Source of the DNA: Pycnopodia helianthoides
Lineage: Eukaryota; Echinodermata; Asteroidea; Forcipulatida; Asteriidae
Assembly (NCBI GenBank): GCA_032158295.1
Contig: CM063244.1
Span: 3,538,510 to 3,602,509, forward strand
Direction: 5' to 3'
DNA: 64,000 nucleotides
In this document: piece by piece, positions 22,374-34,778 of the stretch
Layout of the letters: each line of letters begins with the position of its first letter
Position numbering within the stretch: the first letter of the stretch is position 1
Notes under the pieces: model-generated
The model's database searches: none
Told to the model about the DNA's origin: nothing
Seen by the model: only the letters and a program-made list of their open reading frames with translations
Program-made: the position numbers and the translations under genes

Positions 22374-22556
22374 GTCCTTTGTTGTGTTGTGTTTGTCGTC
22401 CTTTGTTGTGTTGTGTGTTTGTCTGTCCTTTGTTGTGTTGGTGTGTTTGTCTGTCCTTTGTTGTGTTGGTGTGTTTGTCTGTCCTTTGTTGTGTTGGTGT
22501 GTTTGTCTGTCCTTTGTTGTGTTGGTGTGTTTGTTTGTTTGTTTGTTTGTTTGTTT
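22374..22556. repeat. 28-bp minisatellite followed by (GTTT)n
   Basis: GTGTGTTTGTCTGTCCTTTG / TTGTGTTG repeats about five times, then GTTT repeats to 22556. Three overlapping Cys/Val-rich frames are artefacts. Confidence 0.88.
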
Positions 22557-23423
22557 GGCTGTTTTCTACAAGTCTACGTTTATCAAATCAGTCCAATGCT
22601 CTACTTCATCAATTCATCTTACTTTATGTTGCTTAATTATTGCTTTGTTTACCCTGTTATAACACAACATTATTGTTATTTCTCAAAGTATGAAAGTACA
22701 TGTATCTGAATGGAATTAAATTGAAAACCTTGCAAAACAAATGTTTCCATTCAGCAAATATAATTCACAAGTTAATTGTATACATTATAAGTTTTAAAAT
22801 GAATAACAATTAAAAAACTACTGAATACTTCTTTCTTTATCTAAAACTGAATTTCCAATCCATTGAAAATTAGTATTTCTGATGATATGAACACAATTTG
22901 ACTGCGACAAATAAAACACCGCGTTTATTTCACATCACCGCTGATTATTTCCAATCAAACCGTTACGCTGATGTGGCTTCACCTTAAGGACAAGGCTAAA
23001 AATGAGAACAGACTGAGAGGTATCGCCATGGCAACGCATCAATGGAAGTCAGATTTCCACCCTAATGCACCTCAAGGTTGCCGTGTTTACTAGATTTATA
23101 TTTTCAATACAATTCGGCTATGGTTGCCGGGCTCTGTTATAGGTGTATGTAATTAACTCATGATTAATACAGACTTCATGAGGGGGCAGAAATACCTCCT
23201 CAATTAAGCAGTGCCCATGTTTCTACGTGTAAGCCTGTTGAATAATTACATGTGATTCATTCAACTGTGCATCGGGACACACTAACATGTAGACAGTTAA
23301 AGAGAAAATGTATTATATTTGGAAGAGTATAAAGTCATTGAAAATTCTCCAGTTTTCAATAAATCTCTACATGTTCCATTCAAACAACATGTAAATTTTT
23401 CATTGAATTAGACAATCACGCTT
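22557..23423. other. Non-coding region
   Basis: AT-rich, no frame of interest, no repeat partner recognised. Confidence 0.4.
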
Positions 23424-23829
23424 TTAAGGGAAGGTATATACGATTGGTAATCACTCTAAAAAATTAATGGCAACGAAAACTGACTTGGTTAGAAGTACAG
23501 CAACTTTCAATAGTATAAATTGAAAAATTTTGAGAAATATTTGATTCAAAATAATGTGTATATAGGAAATATGTCAGTTTTTATCCCCAAAAATTTGAAT
23601 CTGAAAAAAGTTTCTGTCAGAAGCATTTCTGTCAGAAATGTTTCTCAGATCGTGCATTCCTATTAGGGATTTATTTTTTATTCGCTGCGGATTTTGGCGA
23701 TATTTCAAAAACGCGATCACCTTTTGAAATGAAATTTTCACAGGTTAGTTTTATTGTATATATCTACATTTATGAACGATTGAAACAATCAAACGGTCCC
23801 AAAAAACCAAAGGTATACTTTGCCTTTAG
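23424..23829 (+). mobile_element. Family C TTAA element (C2)
   Basis: Left TTAA followed by GGGAAGGTATATACGATTGG; right end CCAAAGGTATACTTTGCCTT then TAGA, a decayed TTAA. A short duplication of TTTCTGTCAGAA lies inside. Confidence 0.8.
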
Positions 23830-24052
23830 AGGAGAAAAAAAAGGTTCGGCTTTTGCTAGAAGTTTTGTGCATCAGTCATACCTGGCTTATTATGATTGCC
23901 TTGCCGCTATCGAAATATACAATTTAAGCTGATTTGTGGGGTATTCAATTGCCATTTCCTCCTTGGACAGTTTTGCAGACAAAAAATAATTTGAGGAGGA
24001 TTGGTACGGGTAGGAATTTATAATCACCATAGTTCAATCAGATTAAAACTAA

Positions 24053-24530
24053 GGGTGCACCCCACCAAATAATCTCCCATAGCACACAGTGCAAAATGCT
24101 AAATATTCAAAAATGCACGAAAAATACTTAAAAGTCTCACAGCTTTTAACTTGAAAGGGAAAATTATTAATTGACTCTTGAACTTTTATTCTCTGCTCAA
24201 TTTTATATGGGGAGTCCCTTGGCCCGTCGAGTTATTCTCCCTCCAAGTAAAAACACCCCTTCACAGGTGTAATTTTCAAAAAGTCCGAGCATCAATCTTA
24301 CAAAATGTCCCTACACCTCTCGGCAAATAGGACCATTTATTTCAGGGCCTATGTCATCCAGAATACCCCAAGCTGGAAGTCAACAACCCCCAGGTCACAA
24401 TTGGGCAACATTTTTACACTGAAACACTTTCTGGGGGCTCTCAAATCTGTCTAATATAGAATATTTTGAGGGCCTACAAAATATTAATGAGCTCGACGCT
24501 CTGTTTTCTCCTATTTGGTGGGGTGCACCC
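24053..24530. mobile_element. GGGTGCACCCCACCAAATA element
   Basis: GGGTGCACCCCACCAAATA and its inverse ATTTGGTGGGGTGCACCC bound about 478 bp. Interior without long frames. Confidence 0.8.
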
Positions 24531-24604
24531 CTCAAGGACTCATACTAGGACTTGACCTGGACTAGGTTACCAGAACTCGGACTTGACAATGAAGACCACT
24601 GACT

Positions 24605-24862
24605 TATATGCACAGCCACAATCATGGGTACACTTTTTGTTACAAAGACACCAAATGAACAACACATCAATATTGAGTAACTCTTTGCAGATCTTGTATT
24701 TGACAAACACACGTACTTTTTACTCTTCACTCACACAGCCCTGCTTAATTAATTTACAAACAACATTGAAATAGCCGTTACATCACTGGTTTTCAAACAG
24801 CTGTTCATAACATGGACACGAAAAAAATGTGTACCCATGACTGTGGCTGTGCACTTATATAT
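24605..24862. mobile_element. TATATGCACAGCCACAATCA element
   Basis: About 27-bp inverted ends: GCACAGCCACAATCATGGG against CCCATGACTGTGGCTGTGC, 258 bp. Frames of 61-63 codons on both strands are shadows. Confidence 0.78.
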
Positions 24863-25334
24863 TCTTGACAATACCTGCTTTTACATCAAAAATGTATCTT
24901 GATAATTGTTTGATTATCATTATCTTGAGCACATGCCGATAAGTAAACATTGATATTTTACAAACAATTTATTGCTCTTTTTGACATGTACTCAACATTG
25001 ATTTTAGAATTGTGTTAAAGGATGTATAACATTGGTAAGGTTGAAAATATAAATGTTCACAGATTTGCACATTTTTACATGGTCATGGCGGAAAACTTCC
25101 CTTGGAATTTAGTTTTGCTTGAAATGCTATAGTTTTTAGGAAATGATTACAACAAATAGTCTTTATCATGGTGATAAAATCCTATGTTTGAAAACAGTGA
25201 AAACATATAAAAGAGTGTTTTTCACTAATTTCGCGTAACTGCGATGATCGATTGAGCTTAAACTTTCACATTTCTGTTATTTTCCGTATTTTGGGTCACA
25301 TACAGTGCAGATTACTGGTCTTTGACAATTACCA

Positions 25335-25554
25335 TTGTTATACCTCTGTCTTGAATGCTGTATTTTCATTGGCGCAGAACGATCACATGAGCGGGCAACA
25401 AATATCCATGTACCACTCTCCTCTCACGCGCGCGCGCATTGTACAACTTTCTGTGCAGCAAAGGATCGAGATTATCATCGTTTCAATGAAATTGGAGTCC
25501 TTCAGATGAGGAAAATATTACTAAGAATATTACCTCAAGACAGAGGTATAACAA
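25335..25554. mobile_element. Inverted-repeat element inside E2
   Basis: A perfect 20-bp terminal inverted repeat, TTGTTATACCTCTGTCTTGA at 25335-25354 and its inverse at 25535-25554, bounds 220 bp with no coding capacity. The interior contains CACGCGCGCGCGC. Confidence 0.75.
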
Positions 25555-25555
25555 A

Positions 25556-25686
25556 ACAATTGTTGCCTGCTGTGACATGGTTCATGGGTTTTGTACACCC
25601 GAGGAGGCAAATGGAAGCCTCGGGTGCCATTTGCCCCCTCGGGTGTACAAAATACCATGGACCATGTCATTGCACGCAACAATTGT
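25556..25686. repeat. Foldback palindrome inside E2
   Basis: Arms of about 58 bp beginning ACAATTGTTGC and ending GCAACAATTGT surround a short loop at GCCTCGGGTG. Arms include TTTTGTACACCCGAGG and its inverse. Imperfect but strongly foldable. Confidence 0.78.
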
Positions 25687-25705
25687 ATAATGTTGTACAT
25701 GTGCT

Positions 25706-26046
25706 TTAAAGGCCCTGTACACTATTGGTAAGATCGAATAACACAATGTTCACAGATTCACACATAACTTACATGATTTAAAGTAAGTAATGGTAGAAAG
25801 GGTTCCTTAAAATATTTCTGCCTAAAATGCTATTGTTTCTGAGAAACAGTAAAACAATAGTAATTATCGCGCGCGTTAATTTGAAAAAACAGAAAACACA
25901 TAAGATCTCTTTTCACTGTTTTCTCGTGACCTCGATGACCAATTGAGCTCAAACTTTCACAGGTTAGTTTGTTCATGCATATGTTTAATCACACAAAATG
26001 TGGACACTGATTTTGAGCTGTTACCAAAAGTGTACAATACCTTTAA
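25706..26046 (+). mobile_element. Family B TTAA element (B2)
   Basis: AGGCCCTGTACACTATTGG ... GTACAATACCT with TTAA both sides. Its left TTAA is shared with the right end of the family E element. Carries the GATGACCAATTGAGCTCAAA and TTCACAGGTTAGTT core. Confidence 0.87.
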
Positions 26047-26465
26047 AGGTAAACCACCAAACAGTAGCTATGTTCAGTGCTTCATGTGTAGTAGAACCAT
26101 TGAACATTCTTCACTGTGACCCCCAGGTCTTGTAACTACATTGTATGGTATGCATTTCATGACTCTGCTGCAGTTAGTCAAAAATGAAACATGTGAGTGT
26201 GAGAATGCTCAACATCTAAGGCTAGGTTATAGGTCCAACGCATCATTATCATTCCTTGCACCGATGATGACAAGAAAGCTCTCCTGTGACGGAGTATTTC
26301 GTCATGTTGGTATCTAGACCTACCTCAGCTGTAACATTTGGCTGAACCTCTTGCAAAATTTAGAAGCCTCATAAATCAAAATGTGTTAATTATGTATGCA
26401 AGAAACTGTGACGTATTTCTTTCCTTTAGCAATACATTAATTGATCATATAAAAAGGGAATTGTT

Positions 26466-26862
26466 TTAAAGGGAACGTATACCTTTGGTTTTTTGAACCG
26501 TTTGATTGTTTTAATCCTATATAAATGTCCATTATTTACAATAAAACTAACCTGTGAAAATATCTTTTCAAAAGATGGTAGCGTTTTTGAGATATCGCCG
26601 AAAATCCCAAGCGGTTATGTCCAGGCATGAAGAATAATCCACAATTGGAATATACAATCTGAGAAACGTTTCTGACAAAAAACGCTTCCCAGATTCAATT
26701 TTTTTTTCCTGATAATTTTTTGTTTTTTCATAACCACATTTCTTCGAGGTGAAATGATTCTCAAAATGTTTGATACTTTCGAAAGCTGCTGTACTTCTAG
26801 CCAAGTAAGTTTGTATTGCCATTCATTTTGGAGTGATTACCAAACATGTACCTTCCCTTTAA
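26466..26862 (-). mobile_element. Family C TTAA element (C3)
   Basis: Reverse orientation, TTAA at both ends, abutting A5 through a shared TTAA. The 84-codon minus frame inside is spurious. Confidence 0.82.
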
Positions 26863-27229
26863 AGGAACATTACAGAATTGGTAATTGTAAAATATACTTT
26901 TGATCACAGATTTACATAAAACTTACACGGTCTAATGATGATGATAGTAGAAAACATCCCTTGAAAGTGTGCCATATTTGATGAGAAATGAATAAATAAT
27001 TTTCCAATTGGAGTTTATCGCTCAGTGAGCGTTTTATTCATTTGTTGAACCTATATGATTTCATGCAAATGTGTAATCGGTTTTTCACTATTTTCTCGTG
27101 ACCAGATGGCCGATCGATCTCAAACTTCTACAGGTTTGTCAGTTTACGTATATCGGTGGGTTACATAAAGTGCTTACACTTCCAGCAACTGTTTTGTTAG
27201 CAAAAACCAATTCTGTAATGTTCCTTTAA
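26859..27229 (-). mobile_element. Family A TTAA element (A5)
   Basis: Its left TTAA (26859-26862) is also the right TTAA of the family C element ending there. Termini and core are conserved, with a small deletion in the GAAATATTTCTGTC part. Confidence 0.85.
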
Positions 27230-27656
27230 ACATGTGTTTGTTTGCAGTACACAGGCCCTCTGGTTCAACAAGCAATTCTCTGCATCTATAATGTAGAGAC
27301 GGTACTTTCTTTAAGCTTTGCCACCCCATGAGGGACGACCCCCCAACACTTATTCATTATTCTGAAGTGTGACAATACATAACACTTTCAGTGAATCCAG
27401 TCTAGAAGGAGAAAGTACGATACATTATTATGGATGAAGTCTCTCCTCCATGATATCGGAGTAAACAGACCAAGGCGTGAGATGTCTCCATTCTCATGAA
27501 GGATGGCGCATAATGTTAGAGACTAAGTCAAGGTACAATACATCGCTCCTTGGTGGATGAAATCATTTAATCAACAATACATGCATGCCAGAGTCTGTCC
27601 TCCTTCTAGGTCGGAATTGAACAACCTCTTCTTTGTAAACCTTTTTCGAGTTAGTT

Positions 27657-27998
27657 TTAAAGGCCCTGTACACTATTGGTAAGATCGAAAAACACAATTG
27701 TTCACAGATTCACACATAACTTACATGATTTAAAGTAAGTAATGGTAGAAAGGGTTCCTTAAAATATTTCTGCCTAAAATGCTATCGTTTCTGAGATTTG
27801 AGTGAAACAACAGTTTTTATCACTAAATGTGTTGAAAAAAAAACAGAAAACACATAGGTTCTTTTCACTATTCCTGGTGACCTCGATGACCAATTGAGCT
27901 CAAACTTTCACAGGTTTGTTTGTTCAATGCATATGTTGAATCACACAAAATGTGGACACTGATTTTGAGCTGTTACCAAAAGTGTACAATACCTTTAA
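27657..27998 (+). mobile_element. Family B TTAA element (B3)
   Basis: Full length with TTAA at both ends. The centre reads ATCACTAAATGTG in place of the GCGCGATAAT palindrome, so sub-variants of family B exist. Confidence 0.86.
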
Positions 27999-30018
27999 TG
28001 TTTTGTTCCCCCTTATTAATAAGGCTACATCAACGAAAATATTCAAAGTCATTTCTGCTTTATATTTTTGATTTCAAAGAGTGTGCCATGAATTTCAATA
28101 TTGTATCATAGCTCAAGTTAATTTGACCTCTTAAAGAAAGGACTCCTGAATGACTTACAGATTAAGTCGGGGCTCAAATTTCAAAACTGCAAGTCAGCAC
28201 ACTCATCACTGAACCAGAAATATTGATTACAGGACCCAAAATATGTATTTCTTTCCTTTTTTCTATTTGTGACTTTTTATCAGGAGGTTTTGAATAAAAA
28301 AATTAAGGATTAGATATTTCCATATTTGTACATGTAAAATGTATGCACAAGCAGCTCTACGCAGGAAAGGCCTGTAGTCATACAACTAAACAAAAATGGA
28401 AGGTTACAACATCGAATTTGAAAAGGTCTAGGAGTATATCTGTTTTATTTCAATCTTGTATTTTTCTTAAACATTCATTCGTGAAAACACCAAGAACATG
28501 ATACATGTTACCACATCTAATATTTTCCCTCCAGCGATGTTTGGCAGTTTTTCCTTAGTACAAAGCGTTGAGGAACCATAAAATAGTTGTGAAAACACCA
28601 ACTACATAATACATGTTTCCACACCTAATATTTTTGCTCCTGTATTGGTTGGCAGTTTTTTCCTTAGTACAAAGCATCAAGAAACCAAGGTAATGAAAAA
28701 GGGATATGGAGGGCACTGCCTCTCTTGCCTCCACGAAGTATCAGGCCTGCATTCCTTACACGTACATGCTTGGTGCTATTCAATACTACAGTATTTTAAG
28801 CACCACTAATTCAGTAAATTATGATAATTTTCTAAATGCTAAACGCTTGCATTTATTCTACAATATTAGACATAAATTGTTATGATTCCCCTAGTCAGCA
28901 GCTGGAGAACATTGCATTAGTCATCTGAAAGAAACATCTGCTATTATGGCCCAACAATAACTCCACCGCACAGCCTTAAAATGTCTGATTGATGGAAATT
29001 TGTTAGAGGTCCAATCAATTACATCAGCACTATAGCTATTGCCTGGCAGTTCTGCACAACACCTTTTAGTAAGAGTCTAATGATCGACCTGTAGAATTTC
29101 TTCCATAATCTCAACAAGAAAAACCGTTGTTGTGAAGTACCCAAGATTCCTAAATCGTCTATTAGAATTTGTACAGCGCAGTATGTTCTTTAAACCATGG
29201 GGGTGGTTTGGGAGGGTGGTTTGGGAGGAGGGGGTGGTCTCTCTGTTTGATGTGTGTGTTCAAAACTTGTCGGTTCATTACTTGCTTCAGCTTAAAACTG
29301 GAAAAGGCAAAGAACACCTTTTTAAAACTTTGTAGTTTTTGTTTATCATTTTATTTGTCAGGACTACTTTTTTTTTTTTGATAATTGGTAATTATAGTCA
29401 GCTATGAGGACAGTGAATCTTTTGTGATGAAACCTAAAATGTGTTGGATTCATTCTGAGAGTCAATTTACATTCAACCCCAGCGGAGTCTTAGGCCGAAT
29501 AAATAAGCCAGTTTTTTTGGACTGTATTGTCAGCTATTTGTATTGGTTACAAAACATCACCTGACCTTTAAATGACACAATTTCAACGTGTGTAGTAGGC
29601 CTATGCCTTGACTGCAATTTTTGCAGAATTTGTAAATTATGCATCAAAGTCTGATCAGATTGCTTATTTTGTTTGCGACAATCAAGAGAAGCCTGGTGTG
29701 ACCTGCTCAAAATACCTGACAAGACGTACCGGTACACCTTTTTCATTATTTTCACTAAAAGTACATGTAGATCACTAAATTGAATGAATTTAAGTAAAAA
29801 TGGTACCCGAAGCCATTAATTTTGAGTAAGTACTTCTTTGATCTACTGTGTAACCGATCCATCTCGCAATGGTTTCCAGGGAAACATTTTTTCCACCACT
29901 AAAGAAATTCTGGGCAGAACCCTGCCATGTGTATTTTGTACTCATAGAGCAATGTATCAACTAGAACCTGCATTCACCTGTTTCACTACCATTGCAAGAA
30001 ACACTCTGTGCTCATTAA
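27999..30018. other. Non-coding region
   Basis: Contains the 107-bp duplication at 28478 and a dispersed motif copy near 29655 (TTTTGTTTGCGACAATCAAG). G-rich stretch at 29199-29240. No gene recognised. Confidence 0.4.
28478..28690. repeat. Tandem duplication, about 107 bp, two copies
   Basis: GTGAAAACACCAA...ACATGATACATGTTACCACA ... TTTTCCTTAGTACAAAGC occurs twice in a row with about 85-90 percent identity by eye. Confidence 0.78.
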
Positions 30019-30602
30019 TTGTACACACACACACGCAAGTGTGTAAACACCTGCAATCAGGGACCTCCTATTGTCCCTCTTTTGTTTGTACTCTAACTTT
30101 TTGGCAACAGCTCTCATTGGTTTTGTACACGTTTTCCAACTGGGGACCGTTCCCCCAAACGGGGACCCTATTGTCCTCTTCTGTTATAGGTCCCCGATTT
30201 GAATGTGTATACCTACCCACAGTTACTTTTGTACACACTTCCTATTGTTGTTCTATTGTTCCCTTTTCTAAAGAATTCCCTTGTGGGGACCCAGTTTAAC
30301 AAAGAAAAACGTTGTGGGGACCTTTGTTCCATTGTGTAAAAGTCCCCACAACGGTGTGTATGCCTACCCACACACACACACACACACACACACAAGTGTG
30401 TAAACACCTGCAATCGGGGACCTCCTATTGTCCCTCTTTTGTTTGTACTCTAACTTTTTGGCAACAGCTCTCATTGGTTTTGTACACGTTTTCCAACTGG
30501 GGACCTTTCCCCAAACGGGGACCCTATTGTCCTCTTCTGTTATAGGTCCCCCGTTTGAATGTGTATACCTACCCACAGTCACACACACACACACACACAC
30601 AC
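30019..30602. repeat. 356-bp tandem duplication rich in GGGGACC, with (CA)n
   Basis: AAGTGTGTAAACACCTGCAA ... TGTGTATACCTACCCACAG occurs at about 30037-30222 and again at 30393-30578. Motifs GGGGACC and GTCCCCAC recur through both, and CA runs mark the joints (30370-30393, 30581-30602). Frames of up to 153 codons here are artefacts. Confidence 0.82.
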
Positions 30603-31495
30603 TAGTCTCTCTTTCTTTGTTTCAGGTCTCTAAGCTGCTGTTTATAACAAACTGTTAATAATAAATGATTGATGAGGATATACAGACGGACTACCCTGCT
30701 GGGAAGGGAGAGAAAAGATCTGGCATCCTGTTCACTGATTAGTACACTGTCCAACACACTAATTGATCACCACAATTTGTTCCAGGTTATTAAGGCCAAT
30801 TTTAGGCTAATTATGTTAGAGGCTAGACTCACGGAGAGGTGGATTCTTCCTCTAGGGCATTGAACACGTCTTTGGGACCGAGGTGATTCGCTTCCATAAC
30901 CCAGTTCTTTGACTTGGTACACTCCCGTTGAAACATTAACTGAGAACCTGCCTAAAAAAATTGGTGACCTAGAAATGATGTCATGTCAACGTTGTCCGTG
31001 TTTTGTTAATGAATAAATGTCTCATGCATCCTGCTGTCCTCTCCTCCCATCTGCTTACAGAAGGCTAATCAAATATTACACATGACTTCACTAAAATATG
31101 GTATTTCACAAAAATGAATTTGTCAACAGGGCTCTTCAACACACATGGTCTACTAAAAGTAAATGCATGTGTGTGTAGTTCCCTACAATTACACAAATAA
31201 AACGATCAAGCTGTGATACAACCCATTTGTCATATTATAAGAAACACATTTCCATGTTATGGTTATAGATAATGGTAATAACACTCAGGTGAATAAAATA
31301 TTAACATCATTTGGGGACAGAGAAATAGGCCCCCTTATCTCAAAATCATTGGAGGGGGGGCGAGAATCCAAGAATAGGAACACTCTTTCTGAAGTGCTGT
31401 TGTCCTTCTAAACATATGGATGTTGAAAGTGTCTACTGTCTATAAACTGATGGTGTAACTAAAAAAATTTAAAAAATATGGTCTACCAATCTCAC

Positions 31496-31861
31496 TTAAA
31501 GGCCCTGTACACTATTGGTCAGATCGAAAAACACAAATGTTCACAGATTCACACATAACTTACGTGATTTAAAGTAAGTAATGGTAGAAAGGGTTCCTTA
31601 AAATATTTCTGCCTAAAATGCTATCGTTTCTGAGAAATGAGTAGAACAATAGTTTTTATCACGTGCAATAAAAACTGGATGTTTGAAAAAACAGAAAAAA
31701 CATTTAAAGGTCTCTTTTCACTATTTTCTCGTGACCTCAATAACCAATTGAGCTAAAACTTTCACAGGTTTGTTTTTTCATGCATATGTTGAATCACACA
31801 AAACATGAACACTGTCTGCGATTATTTTGTCAGCTCTACCAATCCTGTATAATACCTTTAA
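31496..31861 (+). mobile_element. Family B TTAA element (B4)
   Basis: Full length; the centre reads ATCACGTGCAATAAAAACTG, a longer variant. The right end is diverged (CTGTATAATACCTTTAA). Confidence 0.84.
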
Positions 31862-31948
31862 AGTATAATACTCGACACTGTAGGAAATGCATATAGATGG
31901 AAGCTACAGAACACTGGCACCTGTCTCAATGCCAATTGTATCTTCTCT

Positions 31949-32349
31949 TTAAAGGCAAAGTATACCTTTGGTTTTTGAAACCTTTCGATTGTTTTAATCC
32001 TATTTAAATGTAGATATATACAATAAAAACTAACCTGTGAAAATTTCATTTCAAAAGGTGGTAGCATTTTTGAGATATCGCCAAAAATCCCAAGCGGTTA
32101 TGTCCACGCATGAAGGATAATCCCTAATAGGAATACACAATCTGAAAAACGTTTCTGACAGAAAATGTTTCTCAGATTTAATTTTGGGGGGATAAAAACT
32201 TACATCTTTTTTCATATCCACATTTATTTTGAATTAAAACATTTCTCAAAAGGCTTTATACTATCGAAAGATGCTGTACTTCTAACCAAGTAAGTTTTGA
32301 TTGCCATAATTCTTTTTGAGTGATTACCAATCGTGTACCTTCCCTTTAA
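31949..32349 (-). mobile_element. Family C TTAA element (C4)
   Basis: Full length in reverse orientation with TTAA at both ends (AGGCAAAGTATACC ... GTACCTTCCCTTTAA). Lies 88 bp from B4. Confidence 0.84.
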
Positions 32350-32947
32350 AAAGAATATCTTGGAAAGCAGGTTTTTTTCATTTAACACCAGTTTAAATAG
32401 AATCAAAAGTGATTTCATTAAACGCCTCCTCACTACCTCTCCAACCTTCCATAAAGCTGTTAAATCTCTGTCTGCTAAATATTCCGCCATCAGTCTACAA
32501 CCCTGTCTCTTTACACTTGACTCTCAAGCAAAAAATATGCTGACCCTGGGAGAAAACAGACTACCGTATCGATCCACCCTTCAGGGTTAAGTGACTGACT
32601 GGGAGCGGGGATGCTGTTTTGCATTCAAAGGCAGAAAGGGGCTTGATCTAAAAATTCTATGCAAGCATGGTTCTGAATAAGATTGAAATTTTACAATGCC
32701 CGTGTGTTATAAACGACCAACCAGTTGATTTATGACTTAAAGCTACAGATACAATCAGTTAACACACTCTCACTTACAGGCAGTCTTCCTATCAGCTAAG
32801 TGTGTATATTACTAATTAATGTTTCTCCAAGTTGACAGATCTTGTGTTGATACTTTTTTCTTCTGTTCTTTTCTAAAAACTGTGCTGATTATGGAGACAG
32901 AATGGTAGCTGAATAATTTTTATGCCCGAGAGGTTTTTTAGTTGTGT

Positions 32948-33748
32948 GGGCGTATCGTGGCCGAGCGGTCAAGTGCATCAAGCTCTGGTGTCTCTGATCA
33001 GCAGAGTGTGGGTTCGAGTCACGGTCTTGTCACTTGTGTCCTTAAGTAAGACACTTAAAGGAACATTACAGAATTGGTTTTTGCTAACAAAACAGTTGCT
33101 GGCAGTGTAAGCACTTTATGTAATCCACCATATACGTAAACTGACAAACCTGTAGAAGTTTGAGATCGATCGGCCATCTGGGTCACGAGAAAATAGTGAA
33201 AAACCGATTACACATTTGCATGAAATCATATAGATTCAACAAATGAATAAAACGCTCACTGAGCGATAAACTCCAATTGGGAAATTAGTTTATTCATTTC
33301 TCATCAAATATGGCATTTCAGACAGAAATATTTCAAGGAATGTTTTCTACTATCATCATCATTAGACCGTGTAAGTTTTATGTATCTGTGATCAAAAAGT
33401 ATATTTTACAAGTTCTCTTCTTACCAATTCTGTAATGTTCCTTTAACCATTACTGCTTTGTCTTCGGATGGGACGTAAAGCCGTAGGTCCTGTGCATTGT
33501 GTAATGCACGAAAAGAACCTAGTTACACATATCGCTAAGAGAAGGGGTTTGCCCCGTTGTTTCTGCCAGTGGCTGCCAAGTGCGCCGCAGCACCTTGTAA
33601 ACCGTTGTAAGGTGCTACATAAATTTGGTTTTAAAATTAAAAAAATACAAAAACCTGTCTTAAATTTTATGGTTTGTTCACGCACCTTGAGTCGGCCTAC
33701 CTTATTGGTAGATACTGCACTATATAACACTCCAAAAATTATTATTCA
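32948..33748 (+). mobile_element. tRNA-derived SINE (copy 4) split by a TTAA element
   Basis: The head (32948-33033) has A box TGGCCGAGCGG and a B box intact at GGTTCGAGTC with changes after it. At GACACTTAA the sequence breaks into a family A element (33055-33446) and resumes at TTAACCATTACTGC. Removing the insert and one TTAA restores the sequence of the other SINE copies. The 3' end degenerates into TATATAACAC and ATTATT. Confidence 0.82.
33055..33446 (+). mobile_element. Family A TTAA element inside a SINE (A6)
   Basis: Sits at GACACTTAACCATT of SINE copy 4 with TTAA on both sides. It shows that the insert is the AGGAAC...GTTCCT segment and that TTAA is the duplicated target, though a shorter TA duplication gives the same string at this one site. 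Confidence 0.9.
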
Positions 33749-34115
33749 GTTAAAGACGAAGGCCATGTTTGGTAAGTTCAAAGATTGTCAAGTTTATACC
33801 AGTACCAATCTCCCAGAGACTGTAAAAGTGAAGAAAAATAGCATTTGGTGACCAAACAAATCACTGATGCTTAATTTTGATTGCCGCAATAAAAATCAAG
33901 CGCAATATCCCTGACAAAACATGGGCCTTAAACAGTTTTTTGCGGTCTTCTCTAAAACTAGACAACTAAATTTGGATAACATTTTTACGTTGTTTTGTCG
34001 TGAGTTTAATAAAAACTAGAGAAGGGAGGGACTTTACTCTTCCAAAAAAACAATGATGTAGATGCCCATGTGACCTTTACTGAGTCAGTCCATTCACCAA
34101 ACTCATCAACCACTC

Positions 34116-34460
34116 GGGGCCACGAATTTGACACTGGACCTGCTGGCCCAAGGCCAGTGATTTTAGTATCGGGCCAGGTTAAAACTCATGTCAGGACAAG
34201 TCCGACGGTCTTTGTTTAAATGTTGACTTGCAGTCTAGATAAATACAATTCTGCTGTTTATAAAAGACTACTTACCCGTAATATACAAATAAGATAAATC
34301 TTCTCTTAGTGCTTTTTCAAATTCAAACAGTTCAATTATTAACCTGTGTTGGCATTTTTTCTTCTCACTTCAATTCTGGTCTTGTTACTCAAAATTCCAG
34401 TCCAGTAAATAATTTTTAGCTACAAGCCCTGCGGTTTGTCGGTTTTTCCCCCAATTCTAG
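34116..34460 (+). mobile_element. Family F repeat (F2)
   Basis: GGGCCACGAATTTGACACTGG ... CCAATTCTAGCC; ends degraded relative to F3, interior colinear. Confidence 0.65.
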
Positions 34461-34778
34461 CCGGTGACTCCTACATTTATCAGTTGGGTTCTTATTCTAC
34501 ACTTGCTCCTTATTCCTGTTACAATCTGTGTTTTGAACCCTTTTGGTGCCTCCAATCAACTCTATTAGTTGTTAGACTGAACAGTGTGTCACCTGATGGC
34601 ACTCCATGTGGGATATATGAGCTTATTTCATAACCAATCTTAAGACTTTAGGGTGAATCGCTTTGTGAATTGTAATGTCAAATCTAAACTGAGTTTGTTT
34701 TGAGGGGAAGATGAACTAGATGTTGCCAAGCAGTACTACTTCAAAACAAAAGGTCATTTGGGGGATAAACTTGATCAT

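Larger units (their letters stand above)
25015..25709 (+). mobile_element. Family E TTAA element split by other insertions (E2)
   Basis: The 5' part runs from TTAAAGGATGTATAACATTGG to ATTACCA (about 25334); the right end ATGTTGTACATGTGCTTTAA resumes near 25690. Between them sit an inverted-repeat element and a foldback. Its right TTAA is shared with B2. Confidence 0.82.

Noticed and set aside
22339..22709. Cys/Val-rich frames of 85-132 codons
   Set aside because: They translate a 28-bp minisatellite and (GTTT)n in three frames.
29838..30299. 153-codon plus frame
   Set aside because: Covers the duplicated GGGGACC/CA repeat, which also opens other frames and strands.
32345..32590. About 80-codon plus frame beginning next to C4
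   Set aside because: No domain, and its start lies in the C4 terminal TTAA; composition is plausible but unsupported.
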